Program-made: the position numbers and the translations under genes
Shown: positions 19,887 to 29,406 of the stretch, piece after piece
How the letters are laid out: the number at the start of each line of letters is the position of its first letter
Numbering within the stretch: position 1 is the first letter of the stretch
The notes under the pieces: model-generated
What the model was told of the DNA's origin: nothing
Seen by the model: only the letters and a program-made list of their open reading frames with translations
Database searches by the model: none
NCBI GenBank assembly: GCA_001263235.1
Contig: LGRD01000002.1
Location: 1 to 64,000, forward strand
Reading direction: 5' to 3'
Length of the DNA: 64,000 bases
DNA from: Methylibium sp. NZG
GTDB lineage: Bacteria; Pseudomonadota; Gammaproteobacteria; Burkholderiales; Burkholderiaceae_C

Positions 19887-20968
19887 CGTGGTTCTCCTGC
19901 GGGGCTGATCGAGTGGACCTGGTTCATCAAGGCTTCGGCAAAGTGGCACGCCGCCGAGTGGCCGACCGCCACAACGCGCAACTCGGGTCGTTCGACGACG
20001 CACCGGCTTTGCGCATGTGCGCAGCGCGGCGCGTAGGAACAGGCGGTGGGTGCGGCGGCATCAGGCACGACTCTAATGGAAGCGGCCGAAGCAGGTGCCG
20101 CTGCCGCGACCGCGGCCGAGGCCGCCGCTTTGGCCGCCGCCGCATCGCCCGCCACCGCCTCCACCAGCGCACGCGTGTACGGGTGCGCCGGCGCGTGGAA
20201 CAACCGCTCCGGCGGCCCCTGCTCGACGACGCGCCCGGCAAACAGCACCGCCACCTCGTCGCACACATGGTCCACCACCGCCAGGTCGTGGCTGATGAGC
20301 AGGTAGGTCACACCGAACTGCCGCTGCAGGTCGGCCAGCAGGTTCAGCACCTGCGCCTGCACCGACACGTCGAGCGCGCTCACCGGCTCGTCGGCCACGA
20401 TCAGTTTGGGCCGCGTGATCAGCGCCCGCGCGATCGCGATGCGCTGGCGCTGGCCACCAGAGAACTCGTGCGGGTACTTGGTGGCGTCGCTCGCGCGCAG
20501 GCCGACGGCGTCGAGCGACTCTGCCACGCGCGTTTGTGCGTCCGCTGCGCCCGCCCCCAGCGCCGAGAGCGGCTCGGCCACGATGCGCCCGACGCGCTGG
20601 CGCGGGTCGAGCGAGCCGTACGGGTCCTGGAACACCATCTGGAAGTCGCGCCGTGCTGCCTGCAACTCGGTGGCACTCAGCCGGTTCAGGTCGCGGCCCT
20701 GGAACAGTACCTGCCCCGAGGTGGGCGGCTCCAGCGCCATCACCAGCCGCGCCAGCGTCGACTTGCCCGAGCCCGACTCACCCACCAGCCCCAGGCTGCG
20801 CCCGCGCTGCACATTCAACGTGACGCCAGCGAGCGCCTGTACCGCGGGCGCCGGGCGCCACAGATGCTCGCGCGGCAGCGTGTAGCGGCGCGTCACGTCG
20901 TGCAGCGACAGCAACGCAGTGGGCGGCGCGTCCGCTGCTTGCGACAGGTCGGCGGCAGCGTCGTTCAC
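19883..20968 (-). CDS. Peptide ABC transporter ATPase, DppF/OppF type
   Basis: This 361-residue ATPase has Walker A GESGSGKST (near residues 63-71), a Q-loop FQDPYGSLDPR, signature FSGGQRQRIAIARAL and Walker B LIVADEPVSALD. The C-terminal OppF extension with HPYTRALVEAV and the cysteine-bearing CSYAPRCAHAQSRC segment is present. An Ala-rich linker of about 25 residues sits between them, encoded by GCC/GCG repeats. It overlaps the binding-protein gene by 4 bp. Only the F-type subunit is here; the D-type partner is at 28360-29343 on the same strand. Confidence 0.88.
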   Translation of the reverse strand: MNDAAADLSQAADAPPTALLSLHDVTRRYTLPREHLWRPAPAVQALAGVTLNVQRGRSLGLVGESGSGKSTLARLVMALEPPTSGQVLFQGRDLNRLSATELQAARRDFQMVFQDPYGSLDPRQRVGRIVAEPLSALGAGAADAQTRVAESLDAVGLRASDATKYPHEFSGGQRQRIAIARALITRPKLIVADEPVSALDVSVQAQVLNLLADLQRQFGVTYLLISHDLAVVDHVCDEVAVLFAGRVVEQGPPERLFHAPAHPYTRALVEAVAGDAAAAKAAASAAVAAAAPASAASIRVVPDAAAPTACSYAPRCAHAQSRCVVERPELRVVAVGHSAACHFAEALMNQVHSISPAGEPR

Positions 20969-21032
20969 GCGGGGCCCGGCGATGGCATCGGCGATGGCGG
21001 CGTCGGCGACGGTTCAGCGGTTCGACGCGCCA

Positions 21033-21248
21033 TCACTTGAGCATCATCTCGTCGCGCTCGCGGCGGTACTTCTCGTAGTCGGTGTCGTTGGCCGCCAGGC
21101 AGCGCGACCGGTCCGGCTCGGCATAACGCTGGCAGGCGTTGCGCGAGCCGGCCCGCAGGCCATCGTAGACCTGGCGCGTGCTGCAGCCCGCGCTGACCGC
21201 GGCCAGCGCCACGAGCGCTGCGCCGAAAAACGGGGTTCGCGAGTTCAT
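21033..21248 (-). CDS. Small lipoprotein, copy A
   Basis: This 71-residue protein has a lipoprotein signal (MNSRTPFFGAALVALAAVSAGC) with a lipobox cysteine at about residue 22. The mature part has CSTRQVYDGLRAGSRNACQRY, then a highly charged end with DYEKYRRERDEM. A second copy at 23476-23691 shares nearly the whole mature sequence. It is probably anchored in the outer membrane with a 50-residue periplasmic tail. Function is unknown. Three cysteines after the lipobox region may form a disulfide. Confidence 0.75.
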   Translation of the reverse strand: MNSRTPFFGAALVALAAVSAGCSTRQVYDGLRAGSRNACQRYAEPDRSRCLAANDTDYEKYRRERDEMMLK

Positions 21249-21367
21249 GGGCGAAGTCTAGGGCCAAGGTGCGGCAGCAGCGCGGGCTGGCGTCGTGGGC
21301 GGGCGGGTGCTCAGCGGCCTCGCGTTGGCCGCCCACTCCCAGGGGCGCGGGAGTGACATCACGCCGC

Positions 21368-22078
21368 TCAGGCGGCCCGCTGCTGCTCCGGAAACCGAAA
21401 GCGAGAGCGCATCTCGCGCTCGCCCCGTGGCGTGACGTGCAGCGCGCGGCTGTCGGCGTCCTGCACGACCCAGCGCCGCTTCAGCGCCACGCCCAGCAAG
21501 GCGGCGCCGAGCGCGCCGCCCAGGTGGGGCCGGCGCTCGCTCCAGTCCATGCAGGCGCAGGCGAAGCGGCGGCGCTGCCGGCGCGTGGCGGTCACGTCGA
21601 CGCCGAGCGCTTCGAACGCCGCACGGCCTGCCTCGCCGAGCTCGTAGCCGCCGCTCGCGTCGGCCGCCAGTAGCCAGCCCAGCTCGTGGCAGCGGTCGTG
21701 CAAGGCCACCGCCACCGCGCCGGCCAGGTGGTCGTAGCAGGTGCGCGCGTGGCGCAGCCGCGTCGGCGTGTTCGGCACGAAGGCTCCGTGCGGCGTGCCG
21801 GCGAGCAAGGACAGGACTTCCAGCGCCGCCGCGACCTCGGCGCCCTGCAGGCTGTAGTAGCGGTGCTTGCCCTGCGCCAGCACCTTGACCAGGTGCCGCT
21901 CGAGCAGCCGCGCCAGGTGCACGCTGGCGGTCGACGGGCTCACGCCCGCGACGGCCGCGAGTTCGGTGCTGGTGCGGGCGTGGCCGTCCATCAGGCAGTA
22001 CAGCATGCGCGTGCGCGCCGGCTCGGCGATTGCGCCGGCCACCGCCGAGACGCCAGCATCTGCAGATTCGACATCCAT
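21368..22078 (-). CDS. ArsR-type winged-HTH regulator with C-terminal extension
   Basis: This 236-residue protein has an ArsR-type winged helix-turn-helix in residues about 15-95 (EPARTRMLYCLMDGHARTSTELAAVAGVSPSTASVHLARL...GKHRYYSL). A second half of about 130 residues contains CMDWSERRPHLGGALGAALL, a feature of ArsR-like regulators found beside small enzymes and transporters. No CVC metal site of the classic ArsR type is visible in the recognition helix. It is divergent from the NIPSNAP and PEP-mutase-like genes (69-bp gap) and probably regulates them. Confidence 0.82.
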   Translation of the reverse strand: MDVESADAGVSAVAGAIAEPARTRMLYCLMDGHARTSTELAAVAGVSPSTASVHLARLLERHLVKVLAQGKHRYYSLQGAEVAAALEVLSLLAGTPHGAFVPNTPTRLRHARTCYDHLAGAVAVALHDRCHELGWLLAADASGGYELGEAGRAAFEALGVDVTATRRQRRRFACACMDWSERRPHLGGALGAALLGVALKRRWVVQDADSRALHVTPRGEREMRSRFRFPEQQRAA

Positions 22079-22146
22079 GATTTGATGCTAGACGAATCGT
22101 GTTCGTCGGGCAAGCCGCACACTGGCGCCTTTCGCCCGGAGCCTCC

Positions 22147-22488
22147 ATGACCCTCACCTGCTTCATCCGCTACCAGATCGATCCGTTCCAGCGCGACAGC
22201 TTCAAGGCCTACGCCGAAGCCTGGGGCCGCATCATCCCGCGCTGCGGTGGCCACCTGGTGGGCTACTTCCTCCCGCACGAAGGCAGCAACGACGTGGCCT
22301 GGGGGCTGATCGCATTCGACAGCCTCGCGGCCTACGAGGCCTACCGCACGCTTCTCAAGACAGACCCCGAGTCGCGCGCCAACTTTACTGTGGCGCAGAC
22401 GAAACGACTGATACTGCGTGAGGAGCGAACCTTCCTGGAGACCGTTGATGGCACCTTCAACCTCGAACCATCGCCCGGACGCGCCTGA
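22147..22488 (+). CDS. NIPSNAP-family protein
   Basis: This 113-residue protein has a dimeric alpha-beta barrel of the NIPSNAP type: [39 protein letters not shown] and [24 protein letters not shown]. The family is structurally related to monooxygenase-like barrels, with no settled reaction. The ATG at 22147 matches the conserved first strand. Its 3' end overlaps the PEP-mutase-like gene by 41 bp in another frame, so the two are translationally coupled. It faces the ArsR-type gene. Confidence 0.8.
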   Translation: MTLTCFIRYQIDPFQRDSFKAYAEAWGRIIPRCGGHLVGYFLPHEGSNDVAWGLIAFDSLAAYEAYRTLLKTDPESRANFTVAQTKRLILREERTFLETVDGTFNLEPSPGRA

Positions 22489-23293
22489 CAAGGCGCGCGC
22501 CTTCCGCGCGCTGCACCAGCGCCCGGGCGCCTTCATCATCCCGAATCCGTGGGACGTTGGCAGCGCGCGCATCCTGGCGCACCTGGGCTTCGAGGCGCTG
22601 GCCACCACCAGCGCGGGCTTTGCGTTCTCGGTCGGCCAGCAGGACAACACGATCGGCCGCGACCGCATGCTCGCGCACGTGGCCGAGATCGTCGCCGCCA
22701 CCGACCTGCCGGTCAGCGCCGACCTCGAGAACGGTTTCGCCGACGACCCTGACGGCGTGGCCTCAACGATCCGCCTGGCCGGCGCCACCGGCCTGGCCGG
22801 CGGCTCGATCGAAGACTCGACTGGCCGGGCCGACACGCCCGTCTACGACTTCGGCCACGCGGTCGATCGCGTGCGCGCCGCCGTCGAAGCGGCGCGTGCA
22901 TTGCCGCAACCGTTCGTGCTGACCGCGCGGGCCGAGAACCACCTCGTCGGCCGGCCCGACCTGAAGGACACGATCAAGCGCCTTCAGGCCTACCAGGCCG
23001 CCGGCGCTGACGTGCTGTACGCGCCGGGGCTGGTGAGCGAACAGGACATTGCCGCCGTGGTGAGCTCGCTCGACCGGCCGGTGAACGTGCTGATGGGCAT
23101 GGCCGGCGTGCCGCACACGCTGGCCTCGCTGTCGCGCCTGGGCGTCAGAAGAGTCAGCGTCGGCGGTGCGCTGGCGCGCGCCGCGCTGGGCGGCCTGCTG
23201 CGGGCCGCGCGCGAGATGCGCGAGCACGGCAGTTTCACCTTCACGGGCGAGGCCGCCAGCTTTCGCGAGATCAGCGAGATGTTCAAGCGCTGA
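22448..23293 (+). CDS. Isocitrate lyase / PEP mutase superfamily enzyme
   Basis: This 281-residue TIM-barrel enzyme has the superfamily features [29 protein letters not shown], the metal-binding strand [12 protein letters not shown], and GGSIEDSTG. The usual lyase cysteine motif KKCGH is not present, so it is a small PEPM-like member (oxaloacetate decarboxylase or carboxyphosphonoenolpyruvate-like) with unknown substrate. The start at 22448 lies inside the NIPSNAP gene; an internal ATG is not better. Together with the NIPSNAP protein it forms a two-gene unit. Confidence 0.83.
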   Translation: MAPSTSNHRPDAPDKARAFRALHQRPGAFIIPNPWDVGSARILAHLGFEALATTSAGFAFSVGQQDNTIGRDRMLAHVAEIVAATDLPVSADLENGFADDPDGVASTIRLAGATGLAGGSIEDSTGRADTPVYDFGHAVDRVRAAVEAARALPQPFVLTARAENHLVGRPDLKDTIKRLQAYQAAGADVLYAPGLVSEQDIAAVVSSLDRPVNVLMGMAGVPHTLASLSRLGVRRVSVGGALARAALGGLLRAAREMREHGSFTFTGEAASFREISEMFKR

Positions 23294-23475
23294 GTCAGGG
23301 TGGCGGCCGGAGTCGGGCAAGCTTCGCCGCGTTGCTCGGGCGATCGCCTTGTGCGCCGAGGCGAACCATCCGAGTCGACCCGGTCCGCCCGACTTGCGGC
23401 ACCGCATGGCGTCGGCTGTCTTCCGCGAACAAGAGGTGGCGAGCGAGAACCGTTTGCCGGTCGTTCGACGTGCTA
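23294..23475. other. Spacer between convergent genes
   Basis: The spacer separates the PEP-mutase-like gene from lipoprotein copy B. No gene, strong hairpin or repeat was recognised. Its last bases (GTTCGACGTGCTATCACTTG, beginning near 23462) match the equivalent bases beyond lipoprotein copy A, so the duplication extends a little past the gene. Confidence 0.4.
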
Positions 23476-23691
23476 TCACTTGAGCAGCATGTCGTCGCGC
23501 TCGCGGCGGTACTTTTCATAGTCGGTGTCGTTGGCCGCCAGGCAGCGCGACCGATCCGGCTCCGGGTAGCGCTGGCACGCGCTGCGCGCGCCGGCTTGCA
23601 GGCCGTCGTAGACCTGCCGGGTGCTGCAGCCGGTGGTTAGCACGACGAGGGCGGTGAGCGCGGCAGCGACCAGCGTGGAGGGCAAGCTCAT
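23476..23691 (-). CDS. Small lipoprotein, copy B
   Basis: This 71-residue paralogue of the lipoprotein at 21033-21248 has the same length. The signal peptide differs (MSLPSTLVAAALTALVVLTTGC) while the mature part is almost identical (CSTRQVYDGLQAGARSACQRY, DYEKYRRERDDMLLK). Such a pattern, with a free signal and a constrained mature part, indicates selection on the periplasmic portion. The gene is on the same strand as copy A, so the two form direct repeats about 2.4 kb apart. Function unknown. Confidence 0.75.
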   Translation of the reverse strand: MSLPSTLVAAALTALVVLTTGCSTRQVYDGLQAGARSACQRYPEPDRSRCLAANDTDYEKYRRERDDMLLK

Positions 23692-23881
23692 GATCGCAGT
23701 CTAGAGCAAGGTCGAGACGGGCACAGGCGCACCGGCACGCCGCATATCCCGCCCCTGGCCGCCCCTGGCCGCCCGTGCGCTGCGCTTGAAACGCGCTCCG
23801 TGCCACGCCTTCAAGTTGGCGCTGGCCGCGTCGATATACACGCTGGCGCATTTCGCCTGCGATCGATCCACCTTGTTCCTC

Positions 23882-25768
23882 ATGGCCGCTTTCCTGCCGC
23901 GACTGTCTTTGCGACAACGCCTGCTGCTGCTGGCGGCGTTGGCCAGCGGGTCGATCTGGGCCGGCGCTTTCTTGCAGTACCGCAACCTGCAAGACCAGAT
24001 CGCCCGACTGACCGTGGTTCGGGCCGATCTGGCGGGCAGCGTGAACCACAACGAGGCGGCTCGGATGCTGGCGCGGGAGCGTGGCCTGAGCAACGGGTTC
24101 CTGCGGGCCGTCGAGCGCGAGCCGGCACACAGTGCACTGACGGCAGGGCGCGCCGCTGCAGACCAGGCTTTGCGGGCCATCGATGGGTCAGGCCCCCTGG
24201 TGCCCAACGCCGAGGCCCGCCCCTCACTCGCACACAGCGCCGCCGCGCACGCACACGGAAGCGAGGGCTCGGGCCATGACCGCACCGCCGACCCCGCGGT
24301 CGACAAACAGCGGGCTGAATTGCCGGCGCTGCGGCAGCAGGTCGACCGCGCCGCCGTCTCGGCCGGACAGGTGTTCGTCAGCTACACCGCGGCCGTGTCG
24401 GCCCTGCAGGACAAGGCCGCGCGCGACCTGGCCACGGCAATGGTCGAGATCGGTCTGGTCTACGAGCACGTGACGCACCTCTACCGCGCCTCGGAGCAAT
24501 TGGCGCGCGTGCGCGGGCTGGTCAACGGCGCGTTGATGGAGGGCCGACTCGAGCCGGCGTTGCAGCAAGAGGTTCTGCGCAACCTCGCGGTCCACCGCGA
24601 GTACGTCCGCCTCGCGCAAACCTCGGCCCCTGCCGCGGCCCGGCACGCCATCGCGCTGGCGGCGCAAAGCCAGGCCTTGCTGGATTCGACATCGTTCGTG
24701 CAAGGGCTGCTCGACGGCGCGCCGGTCCAAGGCCCGCAGTTGAGCGCCACGCAGTGGTGGGCGCTGGCCACGGCTGCAGTGGACACGCTGGAGACCACCG
24801 CCAGGATGCGCGCGGATCAACTCACGCGCGAGGCCGACGTGCGGCTCGACGCCATGGAGCGGCAGGAGTGGTTTGCTCTGGCGGTGCTGACGGTGTTGGG
24901 GTTGTTGACGCTGGCCTTGGCACTCGCCACCGTGCGGCGCTTCGTGCACAGCCTGGGTCACCTGCTCGACCGGCTCGACAACGCGGCCGAAGAAATCGAC
25001 GGGCCGAACGCCGGCCCGCCTGCCGCCGGCGCGCCCGCTTCCACGGTCGCCACGGCCGCGGTGGGTGACAGGGCCGCCTTGCCCGAGGGGCGCTCCGGCG
25101 GACCGATGGACGCTGAATTCGGAGACCTGTCCAACCGCATCGACCACCTGCGCAACCGAACGGCGCAGGCGTTGCAGGTGCACTCCGTGCTGAGCCTGCA
25201 CGACCCGCTCACCGGCGTGCTCAACCGGCGCGGGTTCGAAGACCAGCTCGCCGCGCGCACGATGAAGCGCCGCCATGCCGGCGGCGAGTGGTGTTTGCTG
25301 ATGATCGACATCGATCACTTCAAACAGGTAAACGACCGCCACGGCCACGCCGTGGGCGACGCGGTGCTGGTCGAACTGTGCGCCGTGATGGCCGCCACAC
25401 TCCGGCCCGACGACGTCCTGTCGCGCCGCGGCGGCGAGGAGTTCGTCGCGCTGTTGCCTGGTTGCGGCGAAGCGCAGGCGCGCACGGTGGCCGAGAAGAT
25501 TCGCCTCGCGGTCCAAGCGCACCGGTTCGTCAACCACCTCGCGCTGACAGTGAGCATCGGCGTGGCCGAACACGCCTCAGGCACCTCGCCGGCCGACACG
25601 CTGGGGCGCGCAGACTCGCGCCTGTACGCAGCCAAACGAGGCGGCCGCAACGCGGTGTGCGCCGTCGGAGGCGACGGGCCGCAGGCGTCGGTTGGCCGCC
25701 GATGCCAGCCGCGGCTGCCTGGAATGGCCGGGTCGCTTGCGAGCAGCCCCGGGACGGAGGCGGTATGA
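23882..25768 (+). CDS. Diguanylate cyclase with NIT-type sensor
   Basis: This 628-residue membrane protein has a first transmembrane helix at about residues 10-30, then a periplasmic helical sensor whose ARERGLSNGFL segment (near residue 65) is typical of nitrate/nitrite-sensing (NIT) domains. A second helix follows near residues 325-345. The GGDEF domain runs from about residue 440 (DPLTGVLNRRGFEDQL) with active-site RGGEEF. An RPDD sequence five residues before it is an intact inhibitory I-site. It should make cyclic di-GMP in response to an external ligand. The ATG at 23882 removes an upstream extension unlike the family. The stop overlaps the next cyclase gene by 4 bp. Confidence 0.85.
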   Translation: MAAFLPRLSLRQRLLLLAALASGSIWAGAFLQYRNLQDQIARLTVVRADLAGSVNHNEAARMLARERGLSNGFLRAVEREPAHSALTAGRAAADQALRAIDGSGPLVPNAEARPSLAHSAAAHAHGSEGSGHDRTADPAVDKQRAELPALRQQVDRAAVSAGQVFVSYTAAVSALQDKAARDLATAMVEIGLVYEHVTHLYRASEQLARVRGLVNGALMEGRLEPALQQEVLRNLAVHREYVRLAQTSAPAAARHAIALAAQSQALLDSTSFVQGLLDGAPVQGPQLSATQWWALATAAVDTLETTARMRADQLTREADVRLDAMERQEWFALAVLTVLGLLTLALALATVRRFVHSLGHLLDRLDNAAEEIDGPNAGPPAAGAPASTVATAAVGDRAALPEGRSGGPMDAEFGDLSNRIDHLRNRTAQALQVHSVLSLHDPLTGVLNRRGFEDQLAARTMKRRHAGGEWCLLMIDIDHFKQVNDRHGHAVGDAVLVELCAVMAATLRPDDVLSRRGGEEFVALLPGCGEAQARTVAEKIRLAVQAHRFVNHLALTVSIGVAEHASGTSPADTLGRADSRLYAAKRGGRNAVCAVGGDGPQASVGRRCQPRLPGMAGSLASSPGTEAV

Positions 25769-27087
25769 CAGACAACGCAAGACAGCCCCTGCCCGCGGCC
25801 GCGCCGGCAACCGCAAACGCAACCGCAAACGCAACCGCAACCGCAACCGCAACCGCAACCGCAACCGCAACCGCAACCGACTCACGCGGCCTGGCGCTGG
25901 CCGTCGCGCTGGCCGCCGCGGGCATGCTGGCCGCCGTGGTTCAGCCCACGGCGCTCACCGTGGGGCTGGCGCTGCTGTTGAGCTGGCAGGCGCTTCGGGG
26001 TGCGGGCTTGCGCCGCCGCCTGACTCGCGCAGCTCGCCGGGAAGAGGCGGTGCTGGCCGAGAACAGGCTGCTGGTCGAGAGCATCCACTGCGCGCCGCTG
26101 GCGTTCGCTCTCTACGACCCGGGCGACAGGTTGCTGGTCTGCAACGCAGCCTACGAGGCGTTCTACCCCAAAGCGTTTGCAGCCCTGCGCGCTCAGCCCG
26201 ACGGCCCCCGGCCGCTCTACGCCGATCTCGTGCGCGAGACGTTGCCTGAGGACCTGAGCGGCAGCGCGGCCGACAGGCTTGTGCAGGAACGCGTGATACT
26301 CCAGCGGCAGGCCAGCGGCGTGCCCGTCGATCGCTTCTACCCGGAGCACGGTTGGCGGCGCGTCACCAAGTACGCGACGGCCAGCGGCGGCATCGCCGGG
26401 TTTGCGGTGGACATCTCCGCGTCCAAGCGCATCGAGTTGGAGTTGCAGGCCGAGGTCACCCGCAGGCGTGAAACCGAAGCCGAACTGCAGCGCCTGGCGC
26501 GCACCGACTCGCTCACCTCGGCCCTCAATCGGCGTGCGTTCCTGGAAAAGGTCGAGGGCGAGATTGCGCGCTTCCAGCGGTACGGCACCCCGGCTTCCGT
26601 GGTGATGCTGGACGTGGACTGGTTCAAGTCGATCAACGACAAGTTCGGCCACCAGGCCGGCGACGCGGCGCTCGTCGAGATCGTGAACGTCGCGGTGGCG
26701 CAGATGCGAGGGGATGTCGATCACATCGGCCGCATCGGTGGTGAAGAGTTCTGCCTGCTGCTGCCTCACACCGATGCCGAGCAGGCGGTGTCACTGGCCG
26801 AGCGCATCCGGCGCGCGATCGAGGCCACCCGCATCCAGGCGCCCCACGCGCAAGCCCAAACGGACGCTTGCACTTTCTCCCTGACCGCGAGCTTCGGCGT
26901 GACCAGCCTGCACGCCGACAACGCGCGGCTCACCACGCTGATCGGCGAGGCAGACCGCGCCATGTACGTCTCGAAGATGGAGGGGCGAAACCGGGTGACG
27001 GCCTTTGCCAACGGCAGGGTGCCCGGGGCGTCACCCCGCGCGTCCAGCGCTGCGGTGTTGCAGGAAGAAGCGCAGCATCTGCGCTGA
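25765..27087 (+). CDS. Diguanylate cyclase with PAS-like domain
   Basis: This 440-residue protein starts with a Thr/Ala/Asn repeat tract (residues about 15-38), then a hydrophobic stretch (about 42-78) likely to span the membrane, a PAS-like domain (about 100-210, IHCAPLAFALYDPGDRLLVCNAAYEAF) and a GGDEF domain (from about 245) with active-site IGGEEF. The RxxD inhibitory site five residues upstream is not present, so product inhibition may be lost. Its ATG overlaps the previous cyclase stop (ATGA), indicating coupled translation. The 3' end overlaps the convergent esterase gene by 57 bp. Confidence 0.85.
   Translation: MTDNARQPLPAAAPATANATANATATATATATATATATDSRGLALAVALAAAGMLAAVVQPTALTVGLALLLSWQALRGAGLRRRLTRAARREEAVLAENRLLVESIHCAPLAFALYDPGDRLLVCNAAYEAFYPKAFAALRAQPDGPRPLYADLVRETLPEDLSGSAADRLVQERVILQRQASGVPVDRFYPEHGWRRVTKYATASGGIAGFAVDISASKRIELELQAEVTRRRETEAELQRLARTDSLTSALNRRAFLEKVEGEIARFQRYGTPASVVMLDVDWFKSINDKFGHQAGDAALVEIVNVAVAQMRGDVDHIGRIGGEEFCLLLPHTDAEQAVSLAERIRRAIEATRIQAPHAQAQTDACTFSLTASFGVTSLHADNARLTTLIGEADRAMYVSKMEGRNRVTAFANGRVPGASPRASSAAVLQEEAQHLR
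25811..25876 (+). repeat. 6-bp coding microsatellite, 11 units
   Basis: Eleven tandem hexamers of CCGCAA (two as ACGCAA) lie here, in frame within the second cyclase gene, encoding a Thr-Ala/Asn tract at the cytoplasmic N-terminus. A change in unit number would alter length but not frame. Confidence 0.85.
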
Positions 27088-28173
27088 TGCGTCGGGCCCC
27101 AGCGGGTCGGTGAACGAGCCTGCTGCGTCACCGCCCGACCAGGCATGGCCGCAGCCATGCACCAGCCAATGCTCGACCGCAGCGCCACGGGCTTCGCCAG
27201 CGCGCCCGTACACCGTGCGCGTGTATGCCCGACCCGAGGGCACCTGCCCCGGTTCTGCAACGCCGGTGCGGCTTGCGCCCGCACCGGCCACCACGGCGAG
27301 CGCCTGTTCGACCACGCGCTCGCCGTTGAGCGGGTGCACCGTCTTGTCGTGGTCGCCGTGAAACACGATCAGCGGCAGGGCTGCCGAGGGCGTCGCCCCG
27401 TCGCGGCCCTCCCGCGGCGCCGCTCGCTGGCCGGGCCCGCGCTTCATCACGCCGAGTGCGGTGACGACGTCTTGCGCCGCCCCATGGGCCAGGCCAGAGT
27501 GCACGCCGACCGCTGCGAACAGCGCAGGGTGCGTGTGCGCGAGGATCGCCGCCATCGCGCCGCCGGCCGACAGCCCGGCCACGTAAACGCGTTGCGGGTC
27601 CGCCGGCTGACGGGCCAGCACGTCTTGCACCATGCCGGCGATGATGGCCGGCTCACCGGCGTCGGGCTGCTGGTCATGGCGGCTGAACCAGTTCCAGCAG
27701 GCGTACGGGTTGGCCGCACGGGTCTGCGCGGGATAGAGCACCAGCATCGGCTCTCGATCCGCGAGCGCGTTCATGCGCGTGCCGGCAGCGAAGTCGTCCG
27801 GGTCTTGCTTGCAGCCGTGCAGCATCACCACCAGCGGCAGCTTGCCTTCCGGCTTGCCGGCAGGCACGTACAGCTTGTAGTCGCGCTCGCCGGCGTCGTT
27901 GCGGAAGCTGCCCGTGGTGAATGTGCCGATGCGGGTGGCGCTTCTGCGCGTGGCCGGCACGTTGGCCGCAGAGACAGGGCCGGTATCGGGCGTGTCGGGC
28001 GTGTCGGGGGCGTCGGCGGTGTCGTCCTTCGGCGCCCCGGCGGCCGGTGATTGGCCCGAGCCGCGCGAACCCAGCAGCGCAAACAGCCAGCGCCAGGGCA
28101 GGGCGAGCCACTGGAAACCGCGCCACCAAAGCGCGCGCCAGGCGGCGAAGACTGTTTGAAGAAGTGATTTCAT
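27031..28173 (-). CDS. PHB-depolymerase-like esterase
   Basis: This 380-residue alpha/beta hydrolase belongs to the extracellular PHB depolymerase/feruloyl esterase group. It has YKLYVPAGK..PLVVMLHGCKQDPDDF (oxyanion region), the lipase box VAGLSAGGAM with the nucleophile serine near residue 190, VFHGDHDKTVHPLNG with a catalytic aspartate, and HGCGHAWSGG with the catalytic histidine. The N-terminus (about 40 residues, very Trp-rich) is not a classical signal peptide and may bind membrane or granule surface. A Pro/Asp/Thr-rich linker follows. Substrate may be short-chain PHB oligomers or other esters. The gene ends inside the convergent cyclase gene. Confidence 0.85.
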   Translation of the reverse strand: MKSLLQTVFAAWRALWWRGFQWLALPWRWLFALLGSRGSGQSPAAGAPKDDTADAPDTPDTPDTGPVSAANVPATRRSATRIGTFTTGSFRNDAGERDYKLYVPAGKPEGKLPLVVMLHGCKQDPDDFAAGTRMNALADREPMLVLYPAQTRAANPYACWNWFSRHDQQPDAGEPAIIAGMVQDVLARQPADPQRVYVAGLSAGGAMAAILAHTHPALFAAVGVHSGLAHGAAQDVVTALGVMKRGPGQRAAPREGRDGATPSAALPLIVFHGDHDKTVHPLNGERVVEQALAVVAGAGASRTGVAEPGQVPSGRAYTRTVYGRAGEARGAAVEHWLVHGCGHAWSGGDAAGSFTDPLGPDASAQMLRFFLQHRSAGRAG

Positions 28174-28359
28174 CGGTGCCCGAAATTCGGTTGGGGCGCG
28201 AAGAGTAAGGGAAAACCCGTGTCTTCGACCTGACAGCCGGCCACTCGCCACTCAACCAGGCGGATTGTTACGAACCGACCTGCGCGTTGTGGTTGAGCGG
28301 CAACGCGCTCGGCAATCGTCCTGTAGACGACTCAACGCCGCAGGGGAGGGTGGCGCGCG

Positions 28360-29343
28360 TCAGTCCACCGCCGCAGGCACGAACGCATGGAGGCAGCGCA
28401 CCGCATGACCGGCCGCCACCGTCACCGGCAGCGGCGGCGCCTCTCGGCACTCTGGGGTGACGCGCTCGCATCGGTCGGCAAACGGGCAGCCGGGAGGCAG
28501 GTCCACCAGTTCCGGCACCCGGCCGGGGATGGTGGCCAGGCGCCGTCGCCCGCCATCGGCCTGGCGCAGGCCCAGTCGCGGCCGCGCGCCGTACAGCCCG
28601 CGCGTGTACGGGTGCGCGAGCTGCGCAAACACCGCCGCGGTCGGCCCGCTCTCGACCACCGTGCCGCCGTACATCACCATCGTGCGGGCGACGGTGCGCG
28701 CCATCACGCCCAGGTCGTGGCTGATCAGCAGCAGCGCCATGCCGCTGCCCCGCACCAGCTCGCCGATCAGCTCCAGGATCTCGCGCTGGATCGTCACGTC
28801 CAGCGCGGTGGTGGGTTCGTCGGCGATCAGCAGGTCGGGCCCGCAAGCCAGCGCCATGGCGATCGTCACGCGCTGGCGCTGGCCGCCGGACAACTGGTGC
28901 GGGTAGGCGTCCAGGCGCTGCGCCGCCTGCGGCAGGTGCACACGTTCGAGCAGGTGCAGCGCTTCGGCGCGCGCCTGCGTGCGGCTCGCGCCTTTGTGCA
29001 GGCGCAGCGGCTCGGCCACCTGGTCGCCCACGGTGTGCAGCGGGTTCAGCGCCGTCATCGGCTCCTGGAAGATCATGCCGATGCGGTCGCCGCGCAGCCG
29101 GCACAGTGCGTCGTCCGCCAAGCCCACCAGCTCTTGCCCGTTGAAGCGGATGCTGCCCGACACCGCCGAGCCCATCGGCAGCAAGCCCATCAGCGCCAGC
29201 GCCGTCATCGACTTGCCGCAGCCGCTCTCACCGATGAGCCCCAGTGTGTCGCCGCGCTGCATGCCGAACGAGATGCCGCGCAAGGCCTGCGCCGGGCCGC
29301 GGGCGGTGGGCAGGGTGACGCGCAGGTTGGACACTTCGAGCAT
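28360..29343 (-). CDS. Peptide ABC transporter ATPase, DppD/OppD type
   Basis: This 327-residue ATPase has Walker [10 protein letters not shown] (near residues 38-46), [16 protein letters not shown], signature [15 protein letters not shown] and Walker [13 protein letters not shown]. The OppD/DppD C-terminal extension with [15 protein letters not shown] and the four-cysteine-like [14 protein letters not shown] segment is complete. No other transporter gene is adjacent. The matching F-type ATPase and receptor lie at 18396-20968 and two permeases at 47696-49443, all on the same strand, so this appears to be an isolated piece of one system. ATG at 29343 gives the normal start. Confidence 0.87.
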   Translation of the reverse strand: MLEVSNLRVTLPTARGPAQALRGISFGMQRGDTLGLIGESGCGKSMTALALMGLLPMGSAVSGSIRFNGQELVGLADDALCRLRGDRIGMIFQEPMTALNPLHTVGDQVAEPLRLHKGASRTQARAEALHLLERVHLPQAAQRLDAYPHQLSGGQRQRVTIAMALACGPDLLIADEPTTALDVTIQREILELIGELVRGSGMALLLISHDLGVMARTVARTMVMYGGTVVESGPTAAVFAQLAHPYTRGLYGARPRLGLRQADGGRRRLATIPGRVPELVDLPPGCPFADRCERVTPECREAPPLPVTVAAGHAVRCLHAFVPAAVD

Positions 29344-29406
29344 GGCGGAGACGATAGCGTGAAACCTGCCGACGAAAGCATGTTGGCGGCCTCTGATGCC
29401 GGCCGA

